In this document: positions 18,656 through 27,556 of the stretch, piece after piece
How positions within the stretch are numbered: position 1 is the first letter of the stretch
Layout of the letters: each line of letters opens with the position of its first letter
The notes under the pieces: model-generated
Told to the model about the DNA's origin: nothing
Seen by the model: the letters and a program-made list of their open reading frames with translations, nothing else
Databases searched by the model: none
Position numbers and translations under genes: made by a program
Source: Akkermansiaceae bacterium UBA5688
Lineage (GTDB): Bacteria; Verrucomicrobiota; Verrucomicrobiia; Verrucomicrobiales; Akkermansiaceae
NCBI GenBank assembly: GCA_002420315.1
Contig: DIHU01000237.1
Coordinates: 1 to 40,308, forward strand
Direction of reading: 5' to 3'
Length of the DNA stretch: 40,308 nt

Positions 18656-20278
18656 ATGATTTTTGACCTCATTCGCAAGCGCAACGGTAATTGGAAAGAT
18701 GACATGCTTTCAGGCCTAACAGTCGCTTTAGCACTCGTTCCGGAAGCGATTGCATTTTCGTTTATCGCTGGAGTTGGTCCACTAGTTGGGCTTTGGGCAG
18801 CCGTTTTTATGGGCTTAATTACTTCGGCCTTTGGAGGTCGGCCGGGAATGATTTCTGGATCTACTGGCGCAATCGCGATCGTTGTTGCGGTTGTAGTCAG
18901 GGTCGGCAATGAGCATGGAATGGCAATTGGTGTCCGAGATTTGGGAATTCAGTATTTGTTTGCTGTCATGATGATTGCGGGATTGATTCAATTTCTTTTT
19001 GGGGTTTTGAGGCTTGGTCGATTTATTCGATTAGTGCCTCATCCGGTAATGATGGGGTTCGTGAACGGGCTCGCAATCGTAATTCTGATCGGACAATTTG
19101 GTTTTTTTAAGATGCCGTTAATGGAGGATGGGGTGGCTGTGATGGAAAATGGCCGAAAGGTTATGACTTGGATGGATCAAGACAGGATCATGGTTATGGG
19201 AACCCTGGCGTTTTTAACGATGGCAATCATCCATTTTCTTCCCAAATTGACCAATGCAGTTCCTTCAATTTTGGTTGCTATTCTTGTCGTTGGAGGAATT
19301 AGCTACTCGGGGGTAGTTGACACGAAAACGATTTCTGACGTTCTTTACGAGGGCTGGGATTCTCGTGAATTATCAGCTAGCTTGCCAGTGATATCTCTAC
19401 CCACCGACATTCCTTGGCAAAAAGAAGGAGTATTGTTTTTAATCATAGGAACAGCCTTTTCTGCAGCGATGGTCGGCATCATTGAATCCCTCATGACTTT
19501 GCAATTAATCGACGATATGACTGAGACTCGTGGCTCTGGAAACCGAGAATGCTTAGCTCAAGGAGGGGCGAATTTGTTGTCTGGATTATTCGGCGGAATG
19601 GGTGGATGTGCCATGATTGGGCAGTCTCTCATCAATATCAAATCGGGGGGGCGTGGCCGTTGGTCGGGTATCGTCGCGGCGTTGACCCTAGCGCTCTTTA
19701 TTCTGATTGGAGCTGATCTTATCGTAGAGATTCCCGTAGCGGCTTTGGTCGGAGTAATGTTCATGGTAGTGATTGGAACTTTTGAGTGGTCGACCCTAAA
19801 AACCTGGGGAAAGGTCCCTTTCCACGATATTTTTGTTATAGTGGCTGTCACTTTGATTACGGTGTTTTTGCACAATCTTGCCTTGGCTGTTTTGACTGGG
19901 GTGGTTCTTTCTGCGCTTGTATTTGCTTGGGAGAGTGCAAAGCACGTTCGTCTGCGGCGCGATGATAGTCAGGAAGGGATTCGGATTTATAACCTTCATG
20001 GTGTCCTCTATTTTGGCTCGGTTCGGGAGTTTTCCGAGCGCTTGGTTCCATCCAATGATCCTGATGAGGTGATCATTGACTTTAAAGAGGCCAGGGTAGC
20101 CGATTTTTCAAGTCTCGAAGCTTTGAATGCTCTTACCGAGCGTTATAAGACAGCAGGCAAAAGGATTCGACTTCGTCATCTGAGCCCATCTTGCGCAAAG
20201 TTAATTGATAGTGCCAGTGCACTAGTTTCGGTTGAGATGGCCGATGATGATCCTCACTACGAGCCTGCAAATTTTTAA
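18656..20278 (+). CDS. SulP family anion transporter with STAS domain
   Basis: Inner-membrane SLC26/SulP carrier of 540 residues from the ATG at 18656 (MIFDLIRKRNGNWKDDMLSG). The in-frame start at 18533 would add 41 residues lacking family similarity. The transport domain spans roughly residues 15-405 with repeated hydrophobic helices and the conserved GLTVALALVPEAIAFSFIAGVGPLVGLWAA segment in its first helices. A STAS domain follows (about 430-530, VIIDFKEARVADFSSLEALNAL). SulP members move sulfate, bicarbonate or other anions; no carbonic anhydrase or sulfur gene is adjacent to decide. Its stop lies six bases from that of the convergent gene. Confidence 0.9.
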   Translation: MIFDLIRKRNGNWKDDMLSGLTVALALVPEAIAFSFIAGVGPLVGLWAAVFMGLITSAFGGRPGMISGSTGAIAIVVAVVVRVGNEHGMAIGVRDLGIQYLFAVMMIAGLIQFLFGVLRLGRFIRLVPHPVMMGFVNGLAIVILIGQFGFFKMPLMEDGVAVMENGRKVMTWMDQDRIMVMGTLAFLTMAIIHFLPKLTNAVPSILVAILVVGGISYSGVVDTKTISDVLYEGWDSRELSASLPVISLPTDIPWQKEGVLFLIIGTAFSAAMVGIIESLMTLQLIDDMTETRGSGNRECLAQGGANLLSGLFGGMGGCAMIGQSLINIKSGGRGRWSGIVAALTLALFILIGADLIVEIPVAALVGVMFMVVIGTFEWSTLKTWGKVPFHDIFVIVAVTLITVFLHNLALAVLTGVVLSALVFAWESAKHVRLRRDDSQEGIRIYNLHGVLYFGSVREFSERLVPSNDPDEVIIDFKEARVADFSSLEALNALTERYKTAGKRIRLRHLSPSCAKLIDSASALVSVEMADDDPHYEPANF

Positions 20279-20284
20279 CCGGAC

Positions 20285-21262
20285 TTAATCTTCAGTTTTT
20301 GAGTTTTCGAGACTTGGCGTGGTATCGTTAACAAAGGTTTTGATAAGTTCTAGTGACTCTGGGGCTTTCTCAGAATCGGGGATGTGGTCTGCAAATTTGA
20401 CCTGATCCGAAAGATGGGCAAAAGACTCAAGTTGTCCGAGATGCTGCTTGGGAATCAATGAGTGATTTTTGAGGATCTGGAGGAATTCAGCAGAGGTCTT
20501 GGAGCGTCCTCTGAATGAAAAACGTTCCGAAGTATATTTTTTTAGAATATCAGTGAGCTTCGAATAGAAAGATACTGGAGAATCTTGAGGATCCAGCTTT
20601 GAGAGATTGGCGAGTGCCTTTTCCCATGGTGGCGTAGTTTTGATAATACCAGATCTCTTGAGTAAAAAGACTACGAATATGATTAGAGCGAATATTCCGA
20701 GTGCCCAGATCCAACGGCTTATATGATTTTTAGGAGGACCGGGCTCCTCTAATAAAATTTTCTTTGGTTCCTGCTCTGTGAGGAAGCCCTCCGGAATTCT
20801 CGGGTTTTCAGGAATTTTTTCAGGAGTTATGATCCTCAGGGGAGGGAGGTTAAGATTGATGGTAGTAGGTGAAATTCGTTTTGTTTTTTTGAGCGGGAAT
20901 GAAGCTGTCGCGCTTTCAAGATCGGTGGTATTGGTTGCAACGAAAGGGATGCGAATGGTCCAATTCTTTGTGCCAAGCGGGTTGAGGCTGCCCTCGACAA
21001 GCTCGGCTTGATCTAAAACTGGAACCAACGATTCGGGGTGGGTTTGAGGAAAAGGTATCACTTTTCGATGCCACGGCGTTTCGATTTCGAGGGTAAGTGT
21101 TGAAGCGTGGCCAAGGAGAATTTCGGTCTTCGTCCAAGAGCTTGATACGACTTTTGGCCGCTCATTTTTCTGCCATACTCGGAAGAAGAGGTATCCCAAA
21201 GTCATTCCAAGAAGGAAAACTGCAAGAAGTGCTATTTTCAGGACGGTGAACCAGGATTTCAT
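20285..21262 (-). CDS. DUF4381-like membrane protein of the MoxR/DUF58 cluster
   Basis: A 325-residue membrane protein. TM1 is at about 5-27, an extracytoplasmic beta-rich, Pro-rich domain runs from 35 to 180, TM2 is at about 184-202, and a cytoplasmic helical region (EKALANLSKLDPQDSPVSFYSKL) ends the chain. This layout and position fit the DUF4381/BatD-type proteins found with MoxR and DUF58. Its start overlaps the DUF58 stop by four bases (ATGA), indicating translational coupling. It is the last gene of the unit, which lacks the usual downstream VWA-domain genes. Family assignment is by context and layout rather than a clear motif. Confidence 0.7.
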   Translation of the reverse strand: MKSWFTVLKIALLAVFLLGMTLGYLFFRVWQKNERPKVVSSSWTKTEILLGHASTLTLEIETPWHRKVIPFPQTHPESLVPVLDQAELVEGSLNPLGTKNWTIRIPFVATNTTDLESATASFPLKKTKRISPTTINLNLPPLRIITPEKIPENPRIPEGFLTEQEPKKILLEEPGPPKNHISRWIWALGIFALIIFVVFLLKRSGIIKTTPPWEKALANLSKLDPQDSPVSFYSKLTDILKKYTSERFSFRGRSKTSAEFLQILKNHSLIPKQHLGQLESFAHLSDQVKFADHIPDSEKAPESLELIKTFVNDTTPSLENSKTED

Positions 21263-22125
21263 CGGCGGGAAATACGCTTTTGGAAGAGCTCGATGATGGC
21301 AGGAAGATAGTCGGTGGCTGTATCAAGCGGCACGTAATCGATGCCGGCCCGTCTGCAAGTCGACGCAGCATTTTCGGAAGCTGCAGCGGTGCGTGACGCT
21401 AGCTCTTGCGCGTCTTTTTTTGTGAGGCGTGTGACTTGGCCTGTCTCGAGATCACTAATTGATAGGGCCGGGATATCTGGGAGCGAGCGCTCAATAGGAT
21501 CGGAAATATGAATCAGGATGACCTCGTGTTTGCGTGCAAGAGCGCGAAGAGGTTTGTCGAAAGTCGGGGTGATGAGGTCGCTGAGAATAAAGACGATGGA
21601 CTTTTTGAGGGTAGTTTTGAGAAGATGTTCGATCCCTCCGGCAAGATCAGTGCGGGGCGATTTTGGTTCAAAGGCGAGGAGTTCACGAATCATGCGGAGG
21701 ACATGACGGTGGCCGCGCCCGGGATCGAGTTGCAGTTCCTCCTGATCAGAATAGAGAAGTAAGCCGACCTTGTCTTTATTGAGAGTTGCCGAGAAGGCTA
21801 AGACGGCGGCAACTTCGGCGGTGTATTCTGCCTTGGTGGTTAAACCCGACCCGAATTGGCCTGAGGCAGAGCGATCGACGAGAAAAAAAACATTTTGTTC
21901 GCGCTCTTCGGTAAAGAGCTTGATGAATGGTGAACCGAGACGGGCTGAGACGTTCCAATCAATGGCTCGCATTTCGTCACCTTCCTGATATTCTCGGATC
22001 TCCGCGAATTCGATACCGCGGCCTTTAAAAGAAGCATGCCACGCACCTGCAGTCATGTTCTTGACGATTCGACGGCTCCGGATTTCAATCCGTCGCACTT
22101 TTTCCATTAACTCTGAAGCTAGCAT
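21259..22125 (-). CDS. DUF58 / VWA-like domain protein
   Basis: A 288-residue protein of the DUF58 family. It shows the diagnostic block REYQEGDEMRAIDWNVSARLG (45-64) followed by a von Willebrand A-like domain with a MIDAS motif DRSAS (Asp84, Ser86, Ser88). There is no membrane segment. DUF58 proteins occur almost always with MoxR AAA+ ATPases and are thought to link a chaperone-type ATPase to envelope or metal-cofactor partners. It begins six bases after the moxR stop and overlaps the next gene by four bases. Confidence 0.88.
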   Translation of the reverse strand: MLASELMEKVRRIEIRSRRIVKNMTAGAWHASFKGRGIEFAEIREYQEGDEMRAIDWNVSARLGSPFIKLFTEEREQNVFFLVDRSASGQFGSGLTTKAEYTAEVAAVLAFSATLNKDKVGLLLYSDQEELQLDPGRGHRHVLRMIRELLAFEPKSPRTDLAGGIEHLLKTTLKKSIVFILSDLITPTFDKPLRALARKHEVILIHISDPIERSLPDIPALSISDLETGQVTRLTKKDAQELASRTAAASENAASTCRRAGIDYVPLDTATDYLPAIIELFQKRISRR

Positions 22126-22131
22126 GGAATT

Positions 22132-23145
22132 TTAAGGAGTCCGAAGAATGTCCAAAAGTTGGTTGATGATCGTGTCGGCACTCATATCCTCGGCTTGGGC
22201 TTCATAACTCGGAATAATACGATGGCGAAGAATGTCAGCAGTAATGGATTTGACATCCTCGGGCAAAACGTGGGCACGGCCCTCCAGAAAGGCTAGACAA
22301 CGGGCTCCACGCACCAATTGGATTGTGGCACGAGGCGATGCTCCAGCAGTAATGAGAGGATCAAAGGATGAGAGGTCCAGATCAGCTTGACGCTCAGAAA
22401 GCTCGAGACGGCCTTCGGCTCGGGTGGCAAAGACGATATCTAGGATGTAGTCTTCAATTTTTGGGTCGACATGAATCTCATTTATGAGCCCACGTGCCGA
22501 AGTGATCGAGTCAAGGTTTGTGACGACTGAGGCAGTTGGAGCCGTTATGGTAGAGGACATACGGCGAAGAACTTCCCTTTCCTCGTCGCGCTGGGGGTAA
22601 CCGACTATGACCTTCATCATGAAACGGTCCATTTGAGCTTCGGGCAATGGATAGGTGCCCTCTTGGTCAAGAGGGTTTTGTGTTGCCATCACGAGAAAAG
22701 GATCTGGGAGAACACGCGTTTGTCCGCCAAGCGTAACTTGTTTTTCCTGCATCGCTTCAAGAAGGGCTGATTGGACCTTAGCGGGGGCACGATTTATTTC
22801 ATCAGCGAGAAGAAGATTCGTGAAAACAGGACCTTCTTTCGCTTTAAATTCCTGCGTGCCGGGATTATAAATGTGGGTTCCAATTACGTCGGCTGGAAGA
22901 AGGTCAGGCGTGAACTGAATCCGGCCAAATTGAGCCTGAAGAGTTTGCGCTAGAGTATTCACAGCGAGGGTTTTGGCTAGTCCTGGCAATCCTTCTACAA
23001 GAAGATGGTTCCCCGTAAGAAGGCATATAAGCATGCGGTCAACGAGATTCTCTTGACCAATTAGTACGCGGCCAATCTCGTGACGGAGAGGAGCTATAAA
23101 TTGGGAATGCTCTTGGATGGCGGCTGAAAATTCTTCGGAAGTCAT
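22132..23145 (-). CDS. MoxR family AAA+ ATPase
   Basis: A 337-residue AAA+ ATPase of the MoxR group, predicted to act as a chaperone with the DUF58 protein encoded next. The Walker A is GLPGLAKT (53-60). The Walker B/second region is LLLADEINRAPAKVQSALLEAMQE, and sensor 1 is in MATQNPLDQEGTYPLPEAQMDRF. The C-terminal lid has GASPRATIQLVRGARCLA. I chose the ATG at 23145 (MTSEEFSAAI); a GTG at 23190 would add 15 residues. It is the first gene of the three-gene minus-strand unit, with a 371-base non-coding region upstream. Confidence 0.92.
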   Translation of the reverse strand: MTSEEFSAAIQEHSQFIAPLRHEIGRVLIGQENLVDRMLICLLTGNHLLVEGLPGLAKTLAVNTLAQTLQAQFGRIQFTPDLLPADVIGTHIYNPGTQEFKAKEGPVFTNLLLADEINRAPAKVQSALLEAMQEKQVTLGGQTRVLPDPFLVMATQNPLDQEGTYPLPEAQMDRFMMKVIVGYPQRDEEREVLRRMSSTITAPTASVVTNLDSITSARGLINEIHVDPKIEDYILDIVFATRAEGRLELSERQADLDLSSFDPLITAGASPRATIQLVRGARCLAFLEGRAHVLPEDVKSITADILRHRIIPSYEAQAEDMSADTIINQLLDILRTP

Positions 23146-23425
23146 AAATGAATCGTTTAGATCTGTATTTATCTTGGGAAATGCTAGCACTGTTCAAGGA
23201 AAGATCGACCCCACTTTTAATACATCTCGGAAAATTTTGGAGGGAGGCGCTGTCTTACGTAAATGAAACGACATGGTTAGGGAGTTCTTTTTAGGAAAGA
23301 TGGTTTTTTGAGGCTTGGAGGGATGCGAAAGTAACGGCCAAGGTTGATGGTCGTCAGCGCCTTAGTATGGGAGTAGCCCCACAAGCGCAATGGTAAGAGT
23401 GACCTAGCTCGAATCGTTCACGATT

Positions 23426-23451
23426 TTATCGTCAGACGATAATGATTATCG
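23426..23451 (-). promoter_or_regulatory. Fur-box-like overlapping palindromes
   Basis: TTATCGTCAGACGATAA (23426-23442) is a perfect 8-1-8 palindrome. It overlaps CGATAATGATTATCG (23437-23451), a perfect 7-1-7 palindrome that matches the Fur-type consensus TGATAATNATTATCA at all positions except the two outermost. The hexamer CGATAA or its complement thus occurs three times. It lies about 280 bases upstream of the moxR start and 65 bases past the dxs stop, so moxR is the only gene it could plausibly control. Strand and regulator are inferred. Confidence 0.5.
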
Positions 23452-23484
23452 AAAAGGGGTGTTTCGCCGGCAATTGGAGATCGG

Positions 23485-23508
23485 AAAATCTGTCCTTTGT
23501 CTGAACAG
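23485..23508 (-). terminator. Probable terminator of the dxs operon
   Basis: On the minus strand CTGTTC pairs with GGACAG (one G-U) around a seven-base loop, followed by A and four T. It starts eight bases after the dxs stop codon. The stem is short and the T run modest, so efficiency is uncertain. Confidence 0.45.
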
Positions 23509-23516
23509 CATTATTT

Positions 23517-25397
23517 CTAAGTTACCTCAAGATGGGGTAAGATTTTGCCAATAGCAGCTTCCGATGTTATTCCGTGTTTTTTACGAAGAATTTCGGGCTT
23601 GCCGTGCTCAATAAATTCGTCGGGCCAGCCAATTCGCTCTACCGGGGTGTCGATTACTTCATCATGAAGCAATTCAATAATCGAGAGGCCAAAACCATTG
23701 TAGAGCACGTGATCCTCAAAAGTACACACGACCTTTGAGTTTGCGGATAACCTCTTGATTGTTGATGCGTCGAGAGGTTTGATCCAGCGCGGATTAATTA
23801 AGGTGACGCTGTATCCTTTGCCTTCAAGCTGCTCTTTAGTTTCAAGAGCAACTTCCATCATCGTACCCAGTGGAATGAGGCAGACATCTGTTCCTTCCTG
23901 AATGACCTCTGCTTCGCCGATAGTGAGGAGCTCTGGACGATCCTTGATAGAGACACCAGGGCCGTTACCTCTCGGATAGCGGATGGCAATTGGACCGTCC
24001 TCGTATTTTGCCATGGTCCAAAGCATATCGATGAACTCATCTTCATCTTTCGGTTGCATGTGAACTAAGCCTGGCACATGCCGGAGGTAACCAATATCGA
24101 AAAGCCCATGATGAGTCGGTCCGTCATCACCGGAAAGTCCACCACGATCCATGCACAAACGAATCGGAAGGTTCTGAAGGGCCATGTCATGAACAATCAT
24201 GTCATACGCCCGCTGCATGAAGGTGGAGTAAATTGCAAGGAAAGGCTTAAGGCCTTGGGTGGCGTGTCCGCAAGCGAAGAGAGCGGCATGCTCCTCGGCA
24301 ATGCCCACGTCAAAGTAGCGCTCGGGCAGCTCGGCTTTGAAGGTTTCTAGTTTTGTCCCACCAGGCATGGCCGCGGTGATTGCGGTAATGGATTTATCTT
24401 CCTTTGCAAAGTCAGTGACGGCGCGGCCGAAAAGTTCGGAGAAAGTAGGAGCGCCTGATGTGGTCGAGCCATCTTCGATATTGTAAGGCCCTAGACCGTG
24501 GAATTTGCCCGGCTTATCGAGAGCGGGCTGGTAGCCACGACCTTTTTCAGTGATGATGTGGAGAATAACTGGCTCATCTTGTTCCTTTAGATATTCAAAG
24601 CTTTTGATGAGAGAGGGAAGGTCGTGACCGTCAATAGGGCCGTAGTAGCGCATGCCAAATTTTTCGAAGAGAACGTTGGGCAAGATCATATTCTTGGCGT
24701 TACGTTCGACCTTCTGAGCAAACTTACGGGCACTTGGACCTGCCACCTTTTCCACGAGTGAAGCAGCTTTAGCTCGAATATCGTTGTAGGCTGGATGTGA
24801 TTGGAGAGCGTTGAAATACTTTGCTAGGGCACCAACGTTTTTATCAATCGACCACTCGTTGTCGTTGAGCACTACGATGCAGCGATCGGTTGCTTCGGCA
24901 ATATTATTGAGAGCTTCAAGGGTTGGACCGCAAGTGAAAGCTGCATCACCGGCGACAGCGATAACATGATTATCTTCACCTTTTAGATCTCTGGCCGAAG
25001 CCATTCCAAGAGCAGCCGAAAGTGCAGTGCCAGCATGGCCAGCGCCATAGCAGTCATGCTCTGATTCGGTGCGAAGTAGGAAGCCGTTAAGACCCTCATA
25101 TTGTCTGATGCTACCGATTTGCTTGGCTCGTCCGGTCAGCATCTTGTGAACGTATCCCTGATGAGAGACATCGAAGAGAAACTTGTCTGTTGGGGTGTCA
25201 AAGACACGGTGCATCGCAATCGTTAATTCAACTACACCAAGGTTAGGTCCAAGGTGCCCTCCTGTATTCGAAAGAGAAGTAATGAGCCTGTTACGAATCT
25301 CTTCCGCGAGTTCGGTCAGCCTTTCCGGTTCGATTTTTTTGAGATCGTCCGGGCCTTGGATTGTGTCGAGAAGGTTTGTGCTAGAAGAGTCTGACAT
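23517..25397 (-). CDS. dxs: 1-deoxy-D-xylulose-5-phosphate synthase
   Basis: Thiamine-diphosphate enzyme that condenses pyruvate and glyceraldehyde 3-phosphate, the first step of the MEP isoprenoid pathway. From the ATG at 25397 it is 626 residues (E. coli 620); ATGs at 25403 and further upstream are alternatives. Conserved elements are SNTGGHLGPNLGVVELT (His48), FDVSHQGYVHKMLTGR, EALNN...LNDNEWSI, the AEEHA glutamate, YSTFMQRAYD and GDDGPTHHG. The canonical GDG of the ThDP site reads GDA (150-152). The start overlaps the xseB stop. It is the last gene of a five-gene minus-strand unit. Confidence 0.93.
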   Translation of the reverse strand: MSDSSSTNLLDTIQGPDDLKKIEPERLTELAEEIRNRLITSLSNTGGHLGPNLGVVELTIAMHRVFDTPTDKFLFDVSHQGYVHKMLTGRAKQIGSIRQYEGLNGFLLRTESEHDCYGAGHAGTALSAALGMASARDLKGEDNHVIAVAGDAAFTCGPTLEALNNIAEATDRCIVVLNDNEWSIDKNVGALAKYFNALQSHPAYNDIRAKAASLVEKVAGPSARKFAQKVERNAKNMILPNVLFEKFGMRYYGPIDGHDLPSLIKSFEYLKEQDEPVILHIITEKGRGYQPALDKPGKFHGLGPYNIEDGSTTSGAPTFSELFGRAVTDFAKEDKSITAITAAMPGGTKLETFKAELPERYFDVGIAEEHAALFACGHATQGLKPFLAIYSTFMQRAYDMIVHDMALQNLPIRLCMDRGGLSGDDGPTHHGLFDIGYLRHVPGLVHMQPKDEDEFIDMLWTMAKYEDGPIAIRYPRGNGPGVSIKDRPELLTIGEAEVIQEGTDVCLIPLGTMMEVALETKEQLEGKGYSVTLINPRWIKPLDASTIKRLSANSKVVCTFEDHVLYNGFGLSIIELLHDEVIDTPVERIGWPDEFIEHGKPEILRKKHGITSEAAIGKILPHLEVT

Positions 25398-25680
25398 CGT
25401 CATCGAGTGTGTCGGAAGACTGTTCAGAAGATTCATCTGAACCCTCGTTGTTATCTTCCGTCTGAAGTTTCGCCTCAATCATGTTGAGCCGTTTCCTTGC
25501 TGACTTTAAGGTCTTTTGGCAATAGCTCAAGAGTGCTTGACCCCTTTCGAAGTCTTCGATCAGCTTTGCAAGCGACGATGGTTCATCCTCGAGTCGCCTT
25601 GTGATCTCTTCAAGTTCGTCCGTCGCCTCCTCGAAGGAGCCGGACACACGTTTTACAGAGGTTTTTTTCTTAGCAGCCAT
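25381..25680 (-). CDS. xseB: Exodeoxyribonuclease VII small subunit
   Basis: Small subunit of exonuclease VII, which degrades single-stranded DNA with the large subunit XseA. The 99-residue product contains the family helix pair SFEEATDELEEITRRLEDEPSSLAKLIEDFERG (about 14-46) and the second helix SYCQKTLKSARKRLNMIEAKL. A short basic leader precedes it and an acidic Ser/Glu tail follows. It overlaps the dxs start by 17 bases, which suggests coupling; an xseB-dxs neighbourhood is common in bacteria. xseA is not in the window. Confidence 0.88.
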   Translation of the reverse strand: MAAKKKTSVKRVSGSFEEATDELEEITRRLEDEPSSLAKLIEDFERGQALLSYCQKTLKSARKRLNMIEAKLQTEDNNEGSDESSEQSSDTLDDDVRLF

Positions 25681-25706
25681 TTAGGATGAGATGCACGCGT
25701 CTGGAC

Positions 25707-27551
25707 CTACCTATTATAAAGGCGCTGCTTAGAATAATAGTATATTCTATTACTGAAGAGGTCGGTAACCTCCGGGTATTTGTTCATTATCGGTCTTAAA
25801 TTCTGGGATTGTTTTGCAAGGAGCCCTGGACTCACCATTCCACTCCGAGGATCGGTTTTTGCCCGGCTTAATGCTCCACGGGTTGGCCCATCGAGCATGA
25901 GTGGGGCAAAGTCCTCACTGTATCCAAACGGAACCTGGCTAAATAAGACATCACCCTTAAATGACATGGGTGTTATGACAATGCCCGCAACCGAAAGTTC
26001 TTGATCCGTCGCTAGCTTTTCGAGGTCTTCAAATTCCCCAACTTTTCGGGGTAACCAAATTGAAATTCTATCGGCATACCATGCAACGGCCCAAGGTTGG
26101 TCAGAGAAAATGACATCATCGTCACCGGTAGCATTATGAAGAGTTCTACTGAAGACTGGTGGCCAATAAGGTGGCCAAACAGATTTTCTTGCGCCCGACG
26201 ATGCCAAAGCATTGATCGTTTCTCTTGGGAATTTCAAAATTAAAGGTCCAGCACTAATAAGAATGACAATAGCGAAGTGGCCATATCGCATGAGTATTCC
26301 TCCGGCCGGTAGTTCGATTCTTGCCCATAGAATTGAGACGAAGGCCAATCCATAAGCGGTCATGATTGGCGAGAAAAGGATATGGAGTTGATTTGGATCT
26401 AGATTGCTTTCTGAAAGTCCGAAGATAGCCATTCCAAGAGTTCCCATGACCCACATTAAAAGGACAATCCAACGGAATTTGGCAATAGCTTCGCGCTTGA
26501 AAGGATGCAGAAGCGCAAAGAAGAAGAGTGGAGCTACAAGGATAGAACCAAGATTGTTGTAAAGCTCATTTACCTGCCTCAGCATACTACTGGTCGTATT
26601 AATGAGAAACGAGTTTAGATTGTAAACAATAGTATAGGTTTGTTCAGCGGGATCGCTCGTCCGCATGATTACGGATTCTGATTGAGTTAGTCCTCCGTAG
26701 AGGCTTAGAAAAGCAGTTCCTCCAGGATTTCCTGTCCACTCCATGTTCTTAACTAAAAAGTAACCGCTAAACATCAGAAGAATTCCGAGGATCATAAAGC
26801 CGGAGATGCCTTTGGGGTGGAAAAAGAAGGCGGCGTAGATGACAAAACCCAAGATGATCCAAATAGTCAGCCAATGAGAAAGAGCGAGAAGTGAGAGAAA
26901 AACGGCAGCTATTATAAGAGAGCTGATATCGCCTCGATTTTCAATTGATGCTTCGAGTGTCCGGTAAATAAAGAAAAGCGCACAAGAAAAAAGCAGGAGC
27001 ATCAGCATCTGTGGAAGTCCCGTCTGGGTGAACTTCCACATCAGATCACTTAAGATCATTAGGATAGCAGTGGCTCCCGCTATTCTTACATCGAAAATCC
27101 GGGAGATGAGGAGGTAGTTGATGCCGACTGCAATAAGAAATAGAATGACTGCAACTGCTGAGATTACGCGATCAAGAGCGTAAACAGTTTTCATGTCTTC
27201 ATTCATTTGAAATTTTTCAAAATCGTCGCCACCCACAGCCTTCAAAACAGCTGCGTAAATGTAGGGATTTAGAGGTGAGTGGTAGGTGTCATGGAAGGCG
27301 GTGAGATCGATGTCTTTTCCGGCTTCTTTGGCCTGCCAATACGCAGCGCCACGGATGACTTTGGTCGTATTATTATTACCCCGCGCTATTTCACGGCCAA
27401 TTTGAGCCTGTTCAATTCCCTTTTCTGATGTGAGGCCCTTAAAGCTCAGGATCAAGTAAAAGCTTACCAATCCAAAAAGGACGAGGAAAAAGAGGATGCG
27501 ACTTATTAGAGTGGCGTTGTCGAAGCCGCCGACTTTAGTGGAACTAGTCAT
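25707..27551 (-). CDS. Polytopic membrane protein, possible GT39-like glycosyltransferase
   Basis: A 614-residue integral membrane protein with about ten to twelve hydrophobic helices between residues 17 and 440, and a soluble C-terminal part of about 170 residues. The first loop after TM1 contains charged and aromatic residues (DLTAFHDTYHSPLNPYIYAAVL), and the general layout (long periplasmic first loop, many TM helices, C-terminal soluble domain) resembles PMT/ArnT-type lipid-linked sugar transferases. I do not see a diagnostic catalytic motif, so function is not assigned. It starts five bases after the response regulator stop and precedes xseB by 26 bases. Confidence 0.6.
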   Translation of the reverse strand: MTSSTKVGGFDNATLISRILFFLVLFGLVSFYLILSFKGLTSEKGIEQAQIGREIARGNNNTTKVIRGAAYWQAKEAGKDIDLTAFHDTYHSPLNPYIYAAVLKAVGGDDFEKFQMNEDMKTVYALDRVISAVAVILFLIAVGINYLLISRIFDVRIAGATAILMILSDLMWKFTQTGLPQMLMLLLFSCALFFIYRTLEASIENRGDISSLIIAAVFLSLLALSHWLTIWIILGFVIYAAFFFHPKGISGFMILGILLMFSGYFLVKNMEWTGNPGGTAFLSLYGGLTQSESVIMRTSDPAEQTYTIVYNLNSFLINTTSSMLRQVNELYNNLGSILVAPLFFFALLHPFKREAIAKFRWIVLLMWVMGTLGMAIFGLSESNLDPNQLHILFSPIMTAYGLAFVSILWARIELPAGGILMRYGHFAIVILISAGPLILKFPRETINALASSGARKSVWPPYWPPVFSRTLHNATGDDDVIFSDQPWAVAWYADRISIWLPRKVGEFEDLEKLATDQELSVAGIVITPMSFKGDVLFSQVPFGYSEDFAPLMLDGPTRGALSRAKTDPRSGMVSPGLLAKQSQNLRPIMNKYPEVTDLFSNRIYYYSKQRLYNR

Positions 27552-27556
27552 GATGT

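Larger units (their letters stand above)
23146..23516 (-). other. 371-bp gap between dxs and moxR
   Basis: No coding region of plausible length is visible on either strand. The gap holds the probable dxs terminator next to the dxs stop and the palindromic Fur-like element at 23426-23451. The part nearest moxR should hold its promoter, but I could not identify convincing -35/-10 hexamers. Confidence 0.5.
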
